DNA of 64,000 bases from NCBI GenBank assembly GCA_963799455.1, contig CAWCXF010000008.1:1798001-1862000 (forward strand), read 5' to 3'. Position 1 is the first letter of the stretch. Each line of letters starts with the position of its first letter. The notes beneath the pieces are model-generated. The model worked only from the letters and a program-made list of their open reading frames with translations, was not told where the DNA came from and ran no database searches. This DNA comes from CAWCXF01 sp963799455. GTDB lineage: Bacteria > Pseudomonadota > Alphaproteobacteria > Rhodobacterales > Rhodobacteraceae. Positions 28,430-36,817 of this stretch are shown one piece after another. The translations under genes and the position numbers were made by a program.

Positions 28430-28897
28430 TCACCGCATCGAGGCGGCGATGGCGTCGAGCCCCGCGCGGTAGATGGAGCGGATCACCGCCTCGGCGTCGG
28501 CGTCCGTGGCGCCCGAGGCGTCGAAGGCGCCGCTCCAGGTGATCGTGGTGCCGCCGTCGCCCTCCTCGGCCGTCAGCTCCGAGGTGTAGTCCGCGACGGG
28601 CAGCGGCCCCTCCAGGATCGCGTAGCCATAGGCGGCCTCCCCTTCGGAGATGCGCTCCTCGGACAGCACGCCGCCCCCTTCGAGCGCGAGCGTGCGGACC
28701 GTCACGCCGTCCGTCTCGGCCATGTCGCAGGACGCGACGGCCGGGTGCCAGTCGGCGATGGCGCAGAAGCCGCCGATCTCGGCCCAGACCGCGGCGGGCG
28801 TGCCCGGCACGGTGACGCTCTCGCTCACCTCGATGGCGAGCGCGGCGCCCGTCCATGAGGCCAAGGCGCAGGCCGCGCCGATGGATCGCAGGATCAT
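28430..28897 (-). CDS. Secreted SRPBCC (START-like) family protein
   Basis: 155 residues. A signal peptide is visible (MILRSIGAACALASWTGAALA), followed by a Bet v1/polyketide-cyclase-like domain: VPGTPAAVWAEIGGFCAIADWHPAV, ...VADYTSELTAEEGDGGTTITWSGAFD. Small exported SRPBCC proteins with this WHP motif are often found near periplasmic dehydrogenases. Ligand and role unknown; proximity to pqq genes is suggestive only. Confidence 0.8.
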   Translation of the reverse strand: MILRSIGAACALASWTGAALAIEVSESVTVPGTPAAVWAEIGGFCAIADWHPAVASCDMAETDGVTVRTLALEGGGVLSEERISEGEAAYGYAILEGPLPVADYTSELTAEEGDGGTTITWSGAFDASGATDADAEAVIRSIYRAGLDAIAASMR

Positions 28898-29189
28898 GCT
28901 CGATCTCCCTCGCGCGCACCGGGACGCGGCGCGCCGCCCGAGCCTGGCAGCCGCGAGGCGGGCTGGCAAGCCGGGGGGCCGGCCGGGCGCGCGGCCGAGG
29001 ACGCTCGGAGCCCGCCGGCCCGGTCGCCGAGGCGGGATCGGCGCGGACGGCCCGGCCGGGATGCGCAAGGTGCGCGGCGGGCACGACGGGAGCGGGCGCC
29101 GGATCGGCCCGATCGCCGCCGGGACGCCGATCCCTTCGCGCGCCGCGACCGAGCGTGGCGGGGGCGCCCGTCCTTCGCGCCCCGCGTGC

Positions 29190-30111
29190 TCAGCCGGCCT
29201 CGCGCGGCAGCAGGACGCTCAACGCCTCCGGCCAGACCTCCAGGACGACGGGGGCGGACGGGTCGGCGCCGTCGGGGACCAGCTCGAAGCCGAACTCGCC
29301 GTCGATGCGCACCTGGCTCGCGGGGCCGGGCAGCTCGACCCTCGCCGCGCGGGTCCGCGCCAAGGCGTGCTCCGGCACGCGCAGCGGCGCCCCGCCCGAG
29401 GCTCGGTCGAGCGCGTCGAGGACGGCGCCGCGGCCCTCGGCCCGGCCGAGGACCACGTCCCACAGCCCGTCGCCGGGATCGCGCCGGGCGCCAGGGCGAG
29501 CCGCGGCCCGCAGCGGTCGAGGTTGCGGATCCCGGCGAAGAGCCACGCGCCGAGATCGGCCCCGTCGGCCCGCGCGCCGCCCCGCGGCGCGGCCTCGGCC
29601 AGGCGCAGGCGCGCGGCGCCGCGCGCGGCGGCGAGCCTCGCCTCTCCCGAGGGCTTCTCCTCGGACGGCACCGCGTCGAAGTCCCGCGCGCCGCGGGCCA
29701 GCGCGCCCGCGCCGGCGGACTCGACGAGCACGAAGCGGCCCCAGGGTCCGTGCGCCACGCCGAGGTCGATGCGCAGCCGACGGGGATCGCGGAGCGTCGC
29801 CGCCAGCCCGTCGAGCGCGCCCGCGCATCCGAGCGAGGCGGCGATGTTGTTGGCCGTCCCCGCGGGCACGATCGCCAGCGCCGCGTCGCGCCCGGCCAGG
29901 CGCGTGGCGGCGCGGCGCACCGTGCCGTCGCCGCCCGCGGCCACCACGACGTGGCGCTCGGCGTCGAGCGCCGCCTCCCACCCCTCCTCCCCGGTCGGGG
30001 CGCGTGGGTCACGTCGAAGCCCTCGCGCCGCAGCCGCTCCGCGACCGCCTCGCCGTCCGAGCCGGTCCCGGCGCCGGGGTTGTTCAGGAGCGTGAGCGAC
30101 GGCCGCGTCAC
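29190..30111 (-). CDS. Diacylglycerol kinase-family lipid kinase, broken by two frameshifts
   Basis: Three pieces in three frames make one roughly 300-residue protein: LTLLNNPGAGTG at the start (GTG overlapping the phosphatase stop, GTGA); VVAAGGDGTVRRAA and IVPAGTANNIAASLG (the GGDGT catalytic motif and GTxN motif) in the second; and DGLWDVVLG then the C-terminal sandwich (VELPGPASQVRIDGE) in the third. Frame changes fall in a C-rich run at about 29979-30003 and at about 29477-29486 next to GATC. The family phosphorylates diacylglycerol or sphingosine-like lipids at the membrane. Probably intact in the cell, with sequencing errors; a decayed gene cannot be excluded. Confidence 0.75.
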
Positions 30112-30944
30112 GCCCGCGCCTCCCCGGTCAACGCGGCCACGGCCTCCGGGACGCCGATCGCCAGCGGCCGGCCCCAGCGGCCGAGGTCGCCGTCCGGGGC
30201 CTCGAAGCGGTCGAGCGGCGACCACGCGCCGTCGCGGCCCTCGTGGGCCTCGAAGCCCGCCGCGCGCACCAGCGCCACGCCGCCGGCCACGTCCCACAGG
30301 TTGGACGCGGCGAAGCGCGCGCCCGCCAGCAGCCCCGCGGCGACGAAGGCGCACTCGATCGCGGCCGAGCCCGTCTTGCGCGCGTCGAAGGCCGAGCCCG
30401 CCGGCCCCGCCTCGGGCAGGCCCACCAGGCGGCGGCGCATGTCGGGCCGCGCGGGCGGCTCCAGGGGCGTTCCCTCGAAGCGCAGCGCGCCCCCCTCACG
30501 GGCCGAGTAGACCCCGGCGCGCAGCGCGTGCGAGGTCGAGCACCACAGCGCGCCGACCGCCGGCCGGCCGCGGTGCAAGAGCCCCACCGACGCCGCGAAG
30601 AGCGGCAGGCCGTTGACGAAGTTGGCGGTGCCGTCCACCGGGTCGATCGCCCAGACGAAGTCGTGGCCGCGGCCGGGGCGGTGGTCGAACTCCTCGCCGA
30701 CGAAGTCGTGGGAGGGGGCGGCCTCGCCCAGCCGCGCGCGGATCAGCGTCTCGGCCGCCCGGTCCACCTCGCAGACGGGGTCGCGCGCGGCCGCCTCGTC
30801 CCCCTTCTAGCGCACCGCGAGCGCGCGCCCCAGCGCGGCCTCGATCTCGCCGCCCGCGAGCCGCGCCAGCTCGGCGGCGAGATCCTCGAACGCCGCCAGC
30901 TCGCCCTCGGACGGCGCGTCCCCGTCGTCTGCGCTGGGTGCCAT
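30108..30944 (-). CDS. Inositol monophosphatase-family protein with an in-frame TAG
   Basis: Mg-dependent phosphatase family: GEEF and WAIDPVDGTANFVNGLPLFA are the metal sites, and NLWDVAGGVALVRAAG the C-terminal site. The N-terminal helix (APSADDGDAPSEGELAAFEDL) starts at 30944. At 30807-30809 a TAG interrupts the same frame between ...GRALAVR and KGDEAAARDPV; relatives have an aromatic residue such as Tyr here, so one base change (TAC to TAG) explains it. Either a sequencing error or a true nonsense allele; without readthrough a re-start at the GTG at 30767 would lack the first helix. The tail overlaps the lipid kinase start. Confidence 0.78.
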
Positions 30945-31161
30945 GGCGGCCGCCTCGGGCGCCCGCCCGTGGGCCGGCAGGGGCGGCGTCGTCACGAGAA
31001 GGCCCACCGAGGCCGCCCGGTTCCGGTGCGGGCGACGCGCCGGTGCGGCCCAGGCGGCCCGGCCCGCCTCGCGGATCCGGGACCAGGGCCTCGACCGGCA
31101 CGGGGGGCTGCGGGCATGGCGCATCTTTCGCGCCCGGCCGGGTGCGCGCTAGAGGGGGCGG

Positions 31162-32286
31162 ATGAGCCGAGCCCCGACGCCCCGCGACGCCGACGCCTCC
31201 CGCGCGTCCCCAGCCGAGCCCCGCGCCGGCCCCGCGGCCGGGCCGCCCGCCGAGCCCCGAGCCGGGGCGGGCGCCCGCGGGTTCGCCGTCACGCTCGGCG
31301 CCGCCTTCGCGGGGGCGGCGGCGGCGCTCGCGCTGGGGCTGCCGGCGGCGGCGCTCGTGGGCAGCACGGTAGCGGTGGCGGGGCTGGCGATGGCGGGGCT
31401 CAGCGGGAAGGTGCCGGACGCGCTGCGCGGCGCGGCCTTCGCCACCATCGGCGTCACGCTCGGCGCGGGCATCACGCCGAGCTTCCTCCAGGATCTCGCG
31501 CGCTGGCCCCTGAGCCTGGCGCTCCTGACCCTCACGCTGGCGGCCGGCATGGCGCTGTCGGGGCTGGTGCTGACGCGCGGCTTCGGGATGCGCCGCGACA
31601 CCGCGGCGCTCGGCACCTCGCCGGGCGCGCTGTCCTACGCGCTCGCGATGGCCACCGAGGGCGGCGCCGACCTGCGCGCGGTGGTGGTGCTCCAGAGCCT
31701 GCGGCTGATGGCGATCACGCTGCTGCTGCCGCCGGTGATCGCGCTCCTCGGCGGGGGAGGGGGGGGAGGGCAGGCGCCGCTGCCGGGCGTCGGGCTCGGC
31801 TACGCCGAGGGGCTCGCGCTGCTCGCCGCGGCCTTCGGGCTCGGCGCGCTCGGCGGCCGGATCGGCGTGCCCTCCGCCCAGCTCCTGGCGGGCATCGCGC
31901 TGAGCGGCGCGCTGCACGCCGCGGGGCTGGTCGAGGGCCGCCTGCCGGGCCCGCTCAACACGCTGGGCTTCGCGGTCGCGGGCGCGGTGATCGGCGCGCG
32001 GCTGTCGGACGTGAGCTGGCGCGAGCTGCGCGCCCACGGGCTCGCGGCGGCGGTGGTCTCGGGGATCGGGCTCGCGCTCAGCGGGGCCGCGAGCCTCGGG
32101 CTCGCGCGCGCCGCCGGGCTGCCCTTCGGCCAGGTCTGGGTCGCCTTCGCGCCGGGCGGGGTCGAGTCGATGGCCGCGATGGCCCTGACCATGGGCTACG
32201 ACCCGGTCTACGTCGCCACCCACCACGTCTTCCGCCTCCTGGGGCTGCTGGTCGCGCTGCCGCTGATCCTGCGCGCGGTGCGCTGA
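31162..32286 (+). CDS. AbrB-family membrane protein (ammonia-monooxygenase-like regulator domain)
   Basis: 374 residues with about 10-11 helices in two repeats, each with the family Pro/Gly pattern: GALSYALAMATEGGADLRAVVVLQS in the first half and FAPGGVESMAAMALTMGYDPVYVATHHVFR in the second. The first 40 residues are a Pro/Ala/Arg-rich tail. Family members are poorly characterised putative transporters; substrate unknown. Monocistronic by spacing. Confidence 0.82.
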   Translation: MSRAPTPRDADASRASPAEPRAGPAAGPPAEPRAGAGARGFAVTLGAAFAGAAAALALGLPAAALVGSTVAVAGLAMAGLSGKVPDALRGAAFATIGVTLGAGITPSFLQDLARWPLSLALLTLTLAAGMALSGLVLTRGFGMRRDTAALGTSPGALSYALAMATEGGADLRAVVVLQSLRLMAITLLLPPVIALLGGGGGGGQAPLPGVGLGYAEGLALLAAAFGLGALGGRIGVPSAQLLAGIALSGALHAAGLVEGRLPGPLNTLGFAVAGAVIGARLSDVSWRELRAHGLAAAVVSGIGLALSGAASLGLARAAGLPFGQVWVAFAPGGVESMAAMALTMGYDPVYVATHHVFRLLGLLVALPLILRAVR

Positions 32287-32480
32287 GGGCGGGATCCCGC
32301 AGGCTCGCGGGCGCGGGCCCCTCCTCCTCGGTCGATGCGGATGGGCGGGCGCCCGATCGACGGTCGAGCGACGGTCGAGCGGCGGGCGTTCGCATCGCGG
32401 CGGCTGCCGCGCACCCGCAGGCGCGCCGCGAGCCTCGCAGGGTTTGCCGAGGGCAGGGCGAGGCGCTAGCCTGCCGCCCC

Positions 32481-32570
32481 ATGACGCAGGGCGACGAGGA
32501 CCGGGGCGCGGGAGGGCGCAGGCCGCGGCGGGCGGGCGGCCGCCCGGCGACGCCGGGGCCGGTCCCGTGA
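32481..32570 (+). CDS. Possible 29-codon upstream ORF before gluconokinase
   Basis: Starts MTQGDEDRG, ends in a Pro/Arg-rich tail, and its TGA overlaps the GTG start of gntK (GTGA), the same junction style as most operon pairs here. It could be a coupled leader, or a frameshifted N-terminal tail of gntK. No Shine-Dalgarno or homology is evident. Confidence 0.2.
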   Translation: MTQGDEDRGAGGRRPRRAGGRPATPGPVP

Positions 32571-33118
32571 CGGCCGCGAGCGCCGATGCGGCCTCGGGCG
32601 CCGTGGCCTGGGTGGTGATGGGCGTCTCGGGCTGCGGCAAGAGCACGCTCGGCCGCGCGCTCGCCGAGCGGCTGGGCGTGGGCTACGTCGAGGGCGACGA
32701 GCTGCACCCGCCCGAGAACGTGCGCGCCATGTCAGAGGGCCGGCCGCTGTGCGACGCGATGCGCGCGCCCTGGCTGCGCGCGGTGGGCGACGCGGCCGAG
32801 GCTGCGCGGCTCGATGGCGGTGTGGTGGTCGCCTGCTCGGCGCTCAAGCGCGCCTACCGCGACCTCTTGCGCGAGCGCATCGGCCGCGTGGGCTTCGTGT
32901 TCCTCGATCCCTCGCGCGCGGCGCTGGAGGCGCGGGTCGCCTCGCGCGAGGGGCACTACATGCCCGCCTCGCTGCTCCAGAGCCAGATCGACACGCTCGA
33001 GCGGCCGGGGCCCGACGAGGACGTGGTGCGCGCCGCCTCCTCGGGGCACGCCGAGGAGGCTCTGGAGGAGGCGCTGGCCGGGATCGCGGCCATGGCGCGC
33101 GGACGCCCCGTCGCCTGA
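32567..33118 (+). CDS. gntK: Gluconokinase (GntK, thermoresistant type)
   Basis: 183 residues from the GTG. The P-loop is VVMGVSGCGKSTLGRALA, followed by EGDELHPPENVRAMSEGRPL and VVACSALKRAYRDLLRE, all diagnostic for gluconate kinase, then EGHYMPASLLQSQIDTLE. Makes 6-phosphogluconate for the Entner-Doudoroff or pentose-phosphate route. The internal Met in VVMGVSG is too late to be the start because the first beta strand precedes it. It complements the gluconate-forming genes 7-15 kb away. Confidence 0.92.
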   Translation: MTAASADAASGAVAWVVMGVSGCGKSTLGRALAERLGVGYVEGDELHPPENVRAMSEGRPLCDAMRAPWLRAVGDAAEAARLDGGVVVACSALKRAYRDLLRERIGRVGFVFLDPSRAALEARVASREGHYMPASLLQSQIDTLERPGPDEDVVRAASSGHAEEALEEALAGIAAMARGRPVA

Positions 33119-33308
33119 GATCGCGCCCCGGCGCCGGGTCTGGCACGGGGGATCCCGATGGCGCTGGCAAATCGGGCCGCCATCCCCCATCTAGGGCCCG
33201 ATGCCCCGCACGCGCCTCCAGACGCCGCCTTCGGACGACGCCTCGACGGCATGCCTCCGCGGCTCCGTGCGCCCCGGGATCCCCGTGGCCGCGGGGCAGG
33301 GCTAGGGG

Positions 33309-35801
33309 ATGGCGCCCCCCGACGACGCCAGGGCCGTCGCGGCCCCGACCGCGACCGGGACGCGCGCGCCCAGCAACGGGCCGTGGGGCTATCTCCCCGC
33401 GCTCCTGGCGGCAGGGGTCTTCGCCGCGCTGATCCCCCTGATCGACCCCGTCGCGGCGGGCGAGACCCCCCGGATCGCCTGGGGGTGGGCGCCCTCGCTC
33501 GGCGTGCGGCTCGCCTTCGTCGCCGACGGGCTGTCGCTGAGCTTCGCGCTGCTCATCAGCGGCATCGGCGCGCTGGTGATGCTCTACGCCAACGCCTACC
33601 TCGCGGGGCATCCGCATTGGGGGCGCTTCGCGGCCTACCTCTTCGCCTTCATGCTGGCGATGCTGGGGATCGTGCTCTCGGACGACCTCGTCTCGCTCTT
33701 CGTGTTCTGGGAGGCGACGACGATCACCTCCTACCTGCTGATCGGCTTCGACCATGCGAGCGCGAAGTCGCGCCGCGCGGCGCTCCAGGCGCTCCTCGTC
33801 ACCGGCGCGGGCGCCTTGGCGCTGCTGGCCGGCATCATCCTGATCTGGGTCGCCACGGGCACGCTGTCGATCTCGGAGCTGAACGCCATGGGGCTCCAGG
33901 ACCACCCGCTCTACGGGCCGATCCTGATCCTCGTTCTGCTCGGGGCGTTCACCAAGTCGGCGCAGGTGCCGTTCCACTTCTGGCTGCCGAACGCGATGGC
34001 CGCGCCCACGCCCGTCAGCGCGTTCCTGCACTCGGCCACCATGGTCAAGGGCGGCGTGTTCCTGATGGCCCGCCTCCACCCGGCGCTGTCGGGCACCGAG
34101 GCCTGGCTCTGGACGCTCACCCTCTTCGGCGGCGCCACGGCCGTCTTCGCCTCGCTGCTCTCGCTCAGGCAGACCGACCTCAAGCAGTCGCTCGCCTACT
34201 CCACGCTGATGGCGCTCGGCACGCTGACGCTGCTCCTGGGCCAGTCGGAGCCCTACGCGATCACCGCCTTCGCGGCCTTCCTCGTGGTGCACTCGCTCTA
34301 CAAGGCGGCGCTGTTCCTCGCGGTGGGCTGCGTCGATCACGCCACCGGCACGCGCGACGCGGCGATCCTCGGCGGGCTCGCGCGCGCGATGCCCGTGACG
34401 GCACTCGCGGCCGGGCTCGCGGCGCTCTCGATGGCGGGGCTGCCGCCGCTCCTCGGCTTCATCGCCAAGGAGCTGATGTATGCGGGCGCGCTCGCCGCCG
34501 AGCCGGGGCCGTGGCTCGTCGGCGGCGCGCTGCTCGCGGCCAACGCGCTGATGGTGGCGGTCGCGGCCGTGGTCGCCTTCAAGCCCTTCTGGCGGCCCGC
34601 GGGCGGCCCTCTGCCCCACGCCCCGCACGAGGCGCCCTGGGCGATGCTCGCGGGCCCCGCGGCGCTCGCCCTCCTCGGGGCGGGCTTCGGCCTCGCGCCC
34701 TGGCTGGTGGAGGGGCGGCTGGTCGGCCCCGCCGTGGCCGCCGTCTCGGGCGGCGCGCTGGAGCCCCGCGGCCTGCACCTCTGGGCCGGGGTCAACCTGC
34801 CGCTGATGCTCTCGCTGGCGACCTTCGCGCTCGGCCTCGCGCTCTATCTCGGCCGCGCGCCGGCGAGCCGCGCGCTCGGCCGCGCGTCGGTGCTCGACTT
34901 CGACGCGGGCTGGGACCGGCTCCTCGACGGGCTCAAGGCGCTCGCCGCCCGGCAGACGCGCCTGCTCCAGGGCGGCGTTCTGCGGACCTACCTGCGCACC
35001 GTCTTCGCGGCGCTGCTCGCGGCGCTCGGGGCCACCATGGCCGTCCGCGGCCTGGGGCCGCTCGAGCTGTCGCTCGCGGACGGCGGCGAGCGGGCGCTCA
35101 AGCACTACGCGGTGATCGCGCTGATCGTCGCGGGCACCGGCGTCGTGGTGGCGACGCGCTCGCGCATCGCATCCGTGGCGGCGCTCGGCGCCGTGGGCAT
35201 CGGGGTGGCGCTCGTCTTCATCATGTACGGCGCCCCCGACGTCGCCATCACGCAGCTCCTCGTCGAGACGCTGATCGTCGTGCTCGTCGCCGTCGTCATG
35301 CTGCGCCTGCCCTACCTCGCGCTGCCGGGCGTGCCCGAGTGGCGCCCCGTGGACGCGGCGCTGTCGCTCGCACTGGGCGCCGTCGTCAGCGCGATCCTGC
35401 TCGCGGTGCTGGCCGCGCCGCTCGACCCGCGGCTGACGGAGTTCTTCGAGACGGCCGCCTGGACGGAGGCGTTCGGGCGCAACGTCGTCAACGTCATCCT
35501 GGTGGACTTCCGCGCGCTCGACACCTTCGGCGAGATCGCCGTCGTGGCGCTGGCCGCCCTCGGCGCCTACGCGCTCCTGCGCACCCACACGCCGCGCGCC
35601 GCCGTGGCCGATCCGGGCGCCGTCGAGGACGAGGCCCCGGCTCGGGCCCCGATTCAGGCCCCGATTCAGGCCCCGATTCAGGCCCCGACTCGGGCCCCGA
35701 CCCGGGTCGGCTCGTCCCGCGAGGCCGACGCCCCCGCCGATGCCGCCGCCGATGCCGCCGCCGATGCCGCCGCCGATGCCGCCGCCGGGGCCGGGCGATG
35801 A
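33309..35801 (+). CDS. mrpA: Mrp/Mnh Na+/H+ antiporter subunit A
   Basis: 830 residues, the NuoL-like large subunit. The proton-channel region shows FWEATTITSYLLIGFD, FTKSAQVPFHFWLPNAMAAPTPVSAFLHSATMVKGG (with the key Lys residues) and KQSLAYSTLM. The C-terminal third includes the MbhD/MbhE-like part (MYGAPDVAITQLLVETLIVVL, VNVILVDFRALDTFGEIAVVA). The last 50 residues are a repeat-coded Ala/Pro/Gln then Ala/Asp tail not seen in the family. First gene of mrpABCDEFG; the stop overlaps mrpB (ATGA). Confidence 0.94.
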   Translation: MAPPDDARAVAAPTATGTRAPSNGPWGYLPALLAAGVFAALIPLIDPVAAGETPRIAWGWAPSLGVRLAFVADGLSLSFALLISGIGALVMLYANAYLAGHPHWGRFAAYLFAFMLAMLGIVLSDDLVSLFVFWEATTITSYLLIGFDHASAKSRRAALQALLVTGAGALALLAGIILIWVATGTLSISELNAMGLQDHPLYGPILILVLLGAFTKSAQVPFHFWLPNAMAAPTPVSAFLHSATMVKGGVFLMARLHPALSGTEAWLWTLTLFGGATAVFASLLSLRQTDLKQSLAYSTLMALGTLTLLLGQSEPYAITAFAAFLVVHSLYKAALFLAVGCVDHATGTRDAAILGGLARAMPVTALAAGLAALSMAGLPPLLGFIAKELMYAGALAAEPGPWLVGGALLAANALMVAVAAVVAFKPFWRPAGGPLPHAPHEAPWAMLAGPAALALLGAGFGLAPWLVEGRLVGPAVAAVSGGALEPRGLHLWAGVNLPLMLSLATFALGLALYLGRAPASRALGRASVLDFDAGWDRLLDGLKALAARQTRLLQGGVLRTYLRTVFAALLAALGATMAVRGLGPLELSLADGGERALKHYAVIALIVAGTGVVVATRSRIASVAALGAVGIGVALVFIMYGAPDVAITQLLVETLIVVLVAVVMLRLPYLALPGVPEWRPVDAALSLALGAVVSAILLAVLAAPLDPRLTEFFETAAWTEAFGRNVVNVILVDFRALDTFGEIAVVALAALGAYALLRTHTPRAAVADPGAVEDEAPARAPIQAPIQAPIQAPTRAPTRVGSSREADAPADAAADAAADAAADAAAGAGR
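35639..35790. repeat. Two 12-base tandem repeats at the 3' end of mrpA
   Basis: First block at 35639-35705: GATTCAGGCCCC repeated about five times with drift. Second block at 35733-35790: GCCGCCGATGCC repeated about five times. Both units keep the reading frame and encode the mrpA tail. Confidence 0.8.
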
Positions 35802-36217
35802 ACTCGATCATCCTGCGCGTGGCGACGCGCTACCTCGTGGCGGTGCTGCTGCTCTTCAGCGTCTACATGCTGCTCAGGGGCCACAACGAGCCCGGCGGCG
35901 GCTTCATCGGCGGGCTGATCGGCGCCACCGGCTTCGTCCTCTACGCGCTCGGCTGCAACACCGCGGAGGCGCGCGAGGCGCTGCGCCTCAAGCCGCAGAC
36001 CATCGCCATGGGGGGGCTCGGGCTGGCGCTGCTCGCGGGGCTCTTCCCGGCGCTCCTCGGCGACGCCCTCTTCACCGGCCAGTGGCTCTTCCTGGGCGCA
36101 GACGAAGAGAGCAAGGGGTTGCCGGTCTCCACGGTGCTCGTCTTCGACGTGGGCGTCTACCTCGTCGTGCTGGGCGCGGTGCTGACGCTCGTCTTCGCCA
36201 TGGAGGAGGAGATCTAG
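35798..36217 (+). CDS. mrpB: Mrp antiporter subunit B
   Basis: 139 residues, four helices. NSIILRVATRYLVAVLLLFS, LLRGHNEPGGGFIGGLIGA and LPVSTVLVFDVGVYLVVLGAVL are the conserved MnhB blocks. ATG overlaps the mrpA stop; mrpC follows with no gap. Confidence 0.95.
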   Translation: MNSIILRVATRYLVAVLLLFSVYMLLRGHNEPGGGFIGGLIGATGFVLYALGCNTAEAREALRLKPQTIAMGGLGLALLAGLFPALLGDALFTGQWLFLGADEESKGLPVSTVLVFDVGVYLVVLGAVLTLVFAMEEEI

Positions 36218-36817
36218 GTGGAGACGCTGCTGGCCCTCTCCATCGGCGTCCTCGTCGCCGCGAGCGTCTACCTCATGCTCGCGCGCAACCTGCTGCGCTT
36301 CCTCTTCGGGCTGATCGTGCTGTCGAACGCGGCCAACCTCACGATCTTCGTCTCGGGGCGGCTCACGCCGCGCGTCCCGCCGCTCATCGCCGAAGGCGCC
36401 CTCGTGGCCGCCCCCGGCGTCGCCAACGCGCTGCCGCAGGCGCTGGTGCTGACCGCCATCGTCATCGGCTTCGGGCTCTTCGCCTTCGCGCTGGTGCTCG
36501 TCTTCCGCGCCTACCAGGCGATGGGCACGCTCGACGGCGACCGCATGCGCCTCGCCGAGCCGGAGCCGGAGCCGGAGCCGGAGCCGCGGCCTGAGCCGGG
36601 GCCGGGGCCCGCGCGGCGGCCGCCCGAGCGCGCGCCGGCCCGCGCCTCGGCGGCGGGCGAAGGCCGGGCCGTCGGCGATGCGCGTCCGCCGCATTCGGCG
36701 GTCCCAGGGCGGCCCTCGGTCCAGGCCGAGCCGGCGTCCCGGCCGCAGCCGGCGTCCCGGCCGCAGCCGGCGTCCCGGTCGCAGCCGGCGTCCCGGTCGC
36801 AGGCGCCGGCGCGGTGA
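36218..36817 (+). CDS. mrpC: Mrp antiporter subunit C with long low-complexity tail
   Basis: GTG start directly after the mrpB TAG. Residues 1-110 are NuoK-like (three helices; RNLLRFLFGLIVLSNAANLTIF, LPQALVLTAIVIGFGLFAFAL). The usual protein ends here, but this one continues about 85 residues as EPEPEPEP and repeated PASRPQ units coded by 6- and 18-base tandem repeats. The tail is unlikely to be needed for transport. The stop overlaps mrpD (GTGA). Confidence 0.92.
   Translation: METLLALSIGVLVAASVYLMLARNLLRFLFGLIVLSNAANLTIFVSGRLTPRVPPLIAEGALVAAPGVANALPQALVLTAIVIGFGLFAFALVLVFRAYQAMGTLDGDRMRLAEPEPEPEPEPRPEPGPGPARRPPERAPARASAAGEGRAVGDARPPHSAVPGRPSVQAEPASRPQPASRPQPASRSQPASRSQAPAR
36731..36802. 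repeat. 18-base tandem repeat at the 3' end of mrpC
   Basis: Four near-perfect copies of CCGGCGTCCCGGCCGCAG, plus a GAGCCG hexamer repeat at 36557-36586. Together they encode the mrpC tail. Confidence 0.85.

Noticed and set aside
29219..29947. Central piece of the lipid kinase as an independent 242-residue gene
   Set aside because: It lacks the N-terminal LLNNPGAG motif and the C-terminal sandwich, which are present in adjacent frames at the right distance; better explained as one frameshifted gene.
30807..30809. TAG as a pyrrolysine or other recoded codon
   Set aside because: TAG is used as a normal stop by pqqA, mrpB, cox4 and the SMP-30 gene here, and no recoding genes are seen.
35639..35790. 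Tandem repeats as a CRISPR array
   Set aside because: Units are 12 bases, contiguous, without unique spacers, and lie in frame inside mrpA; no cas genes are near.
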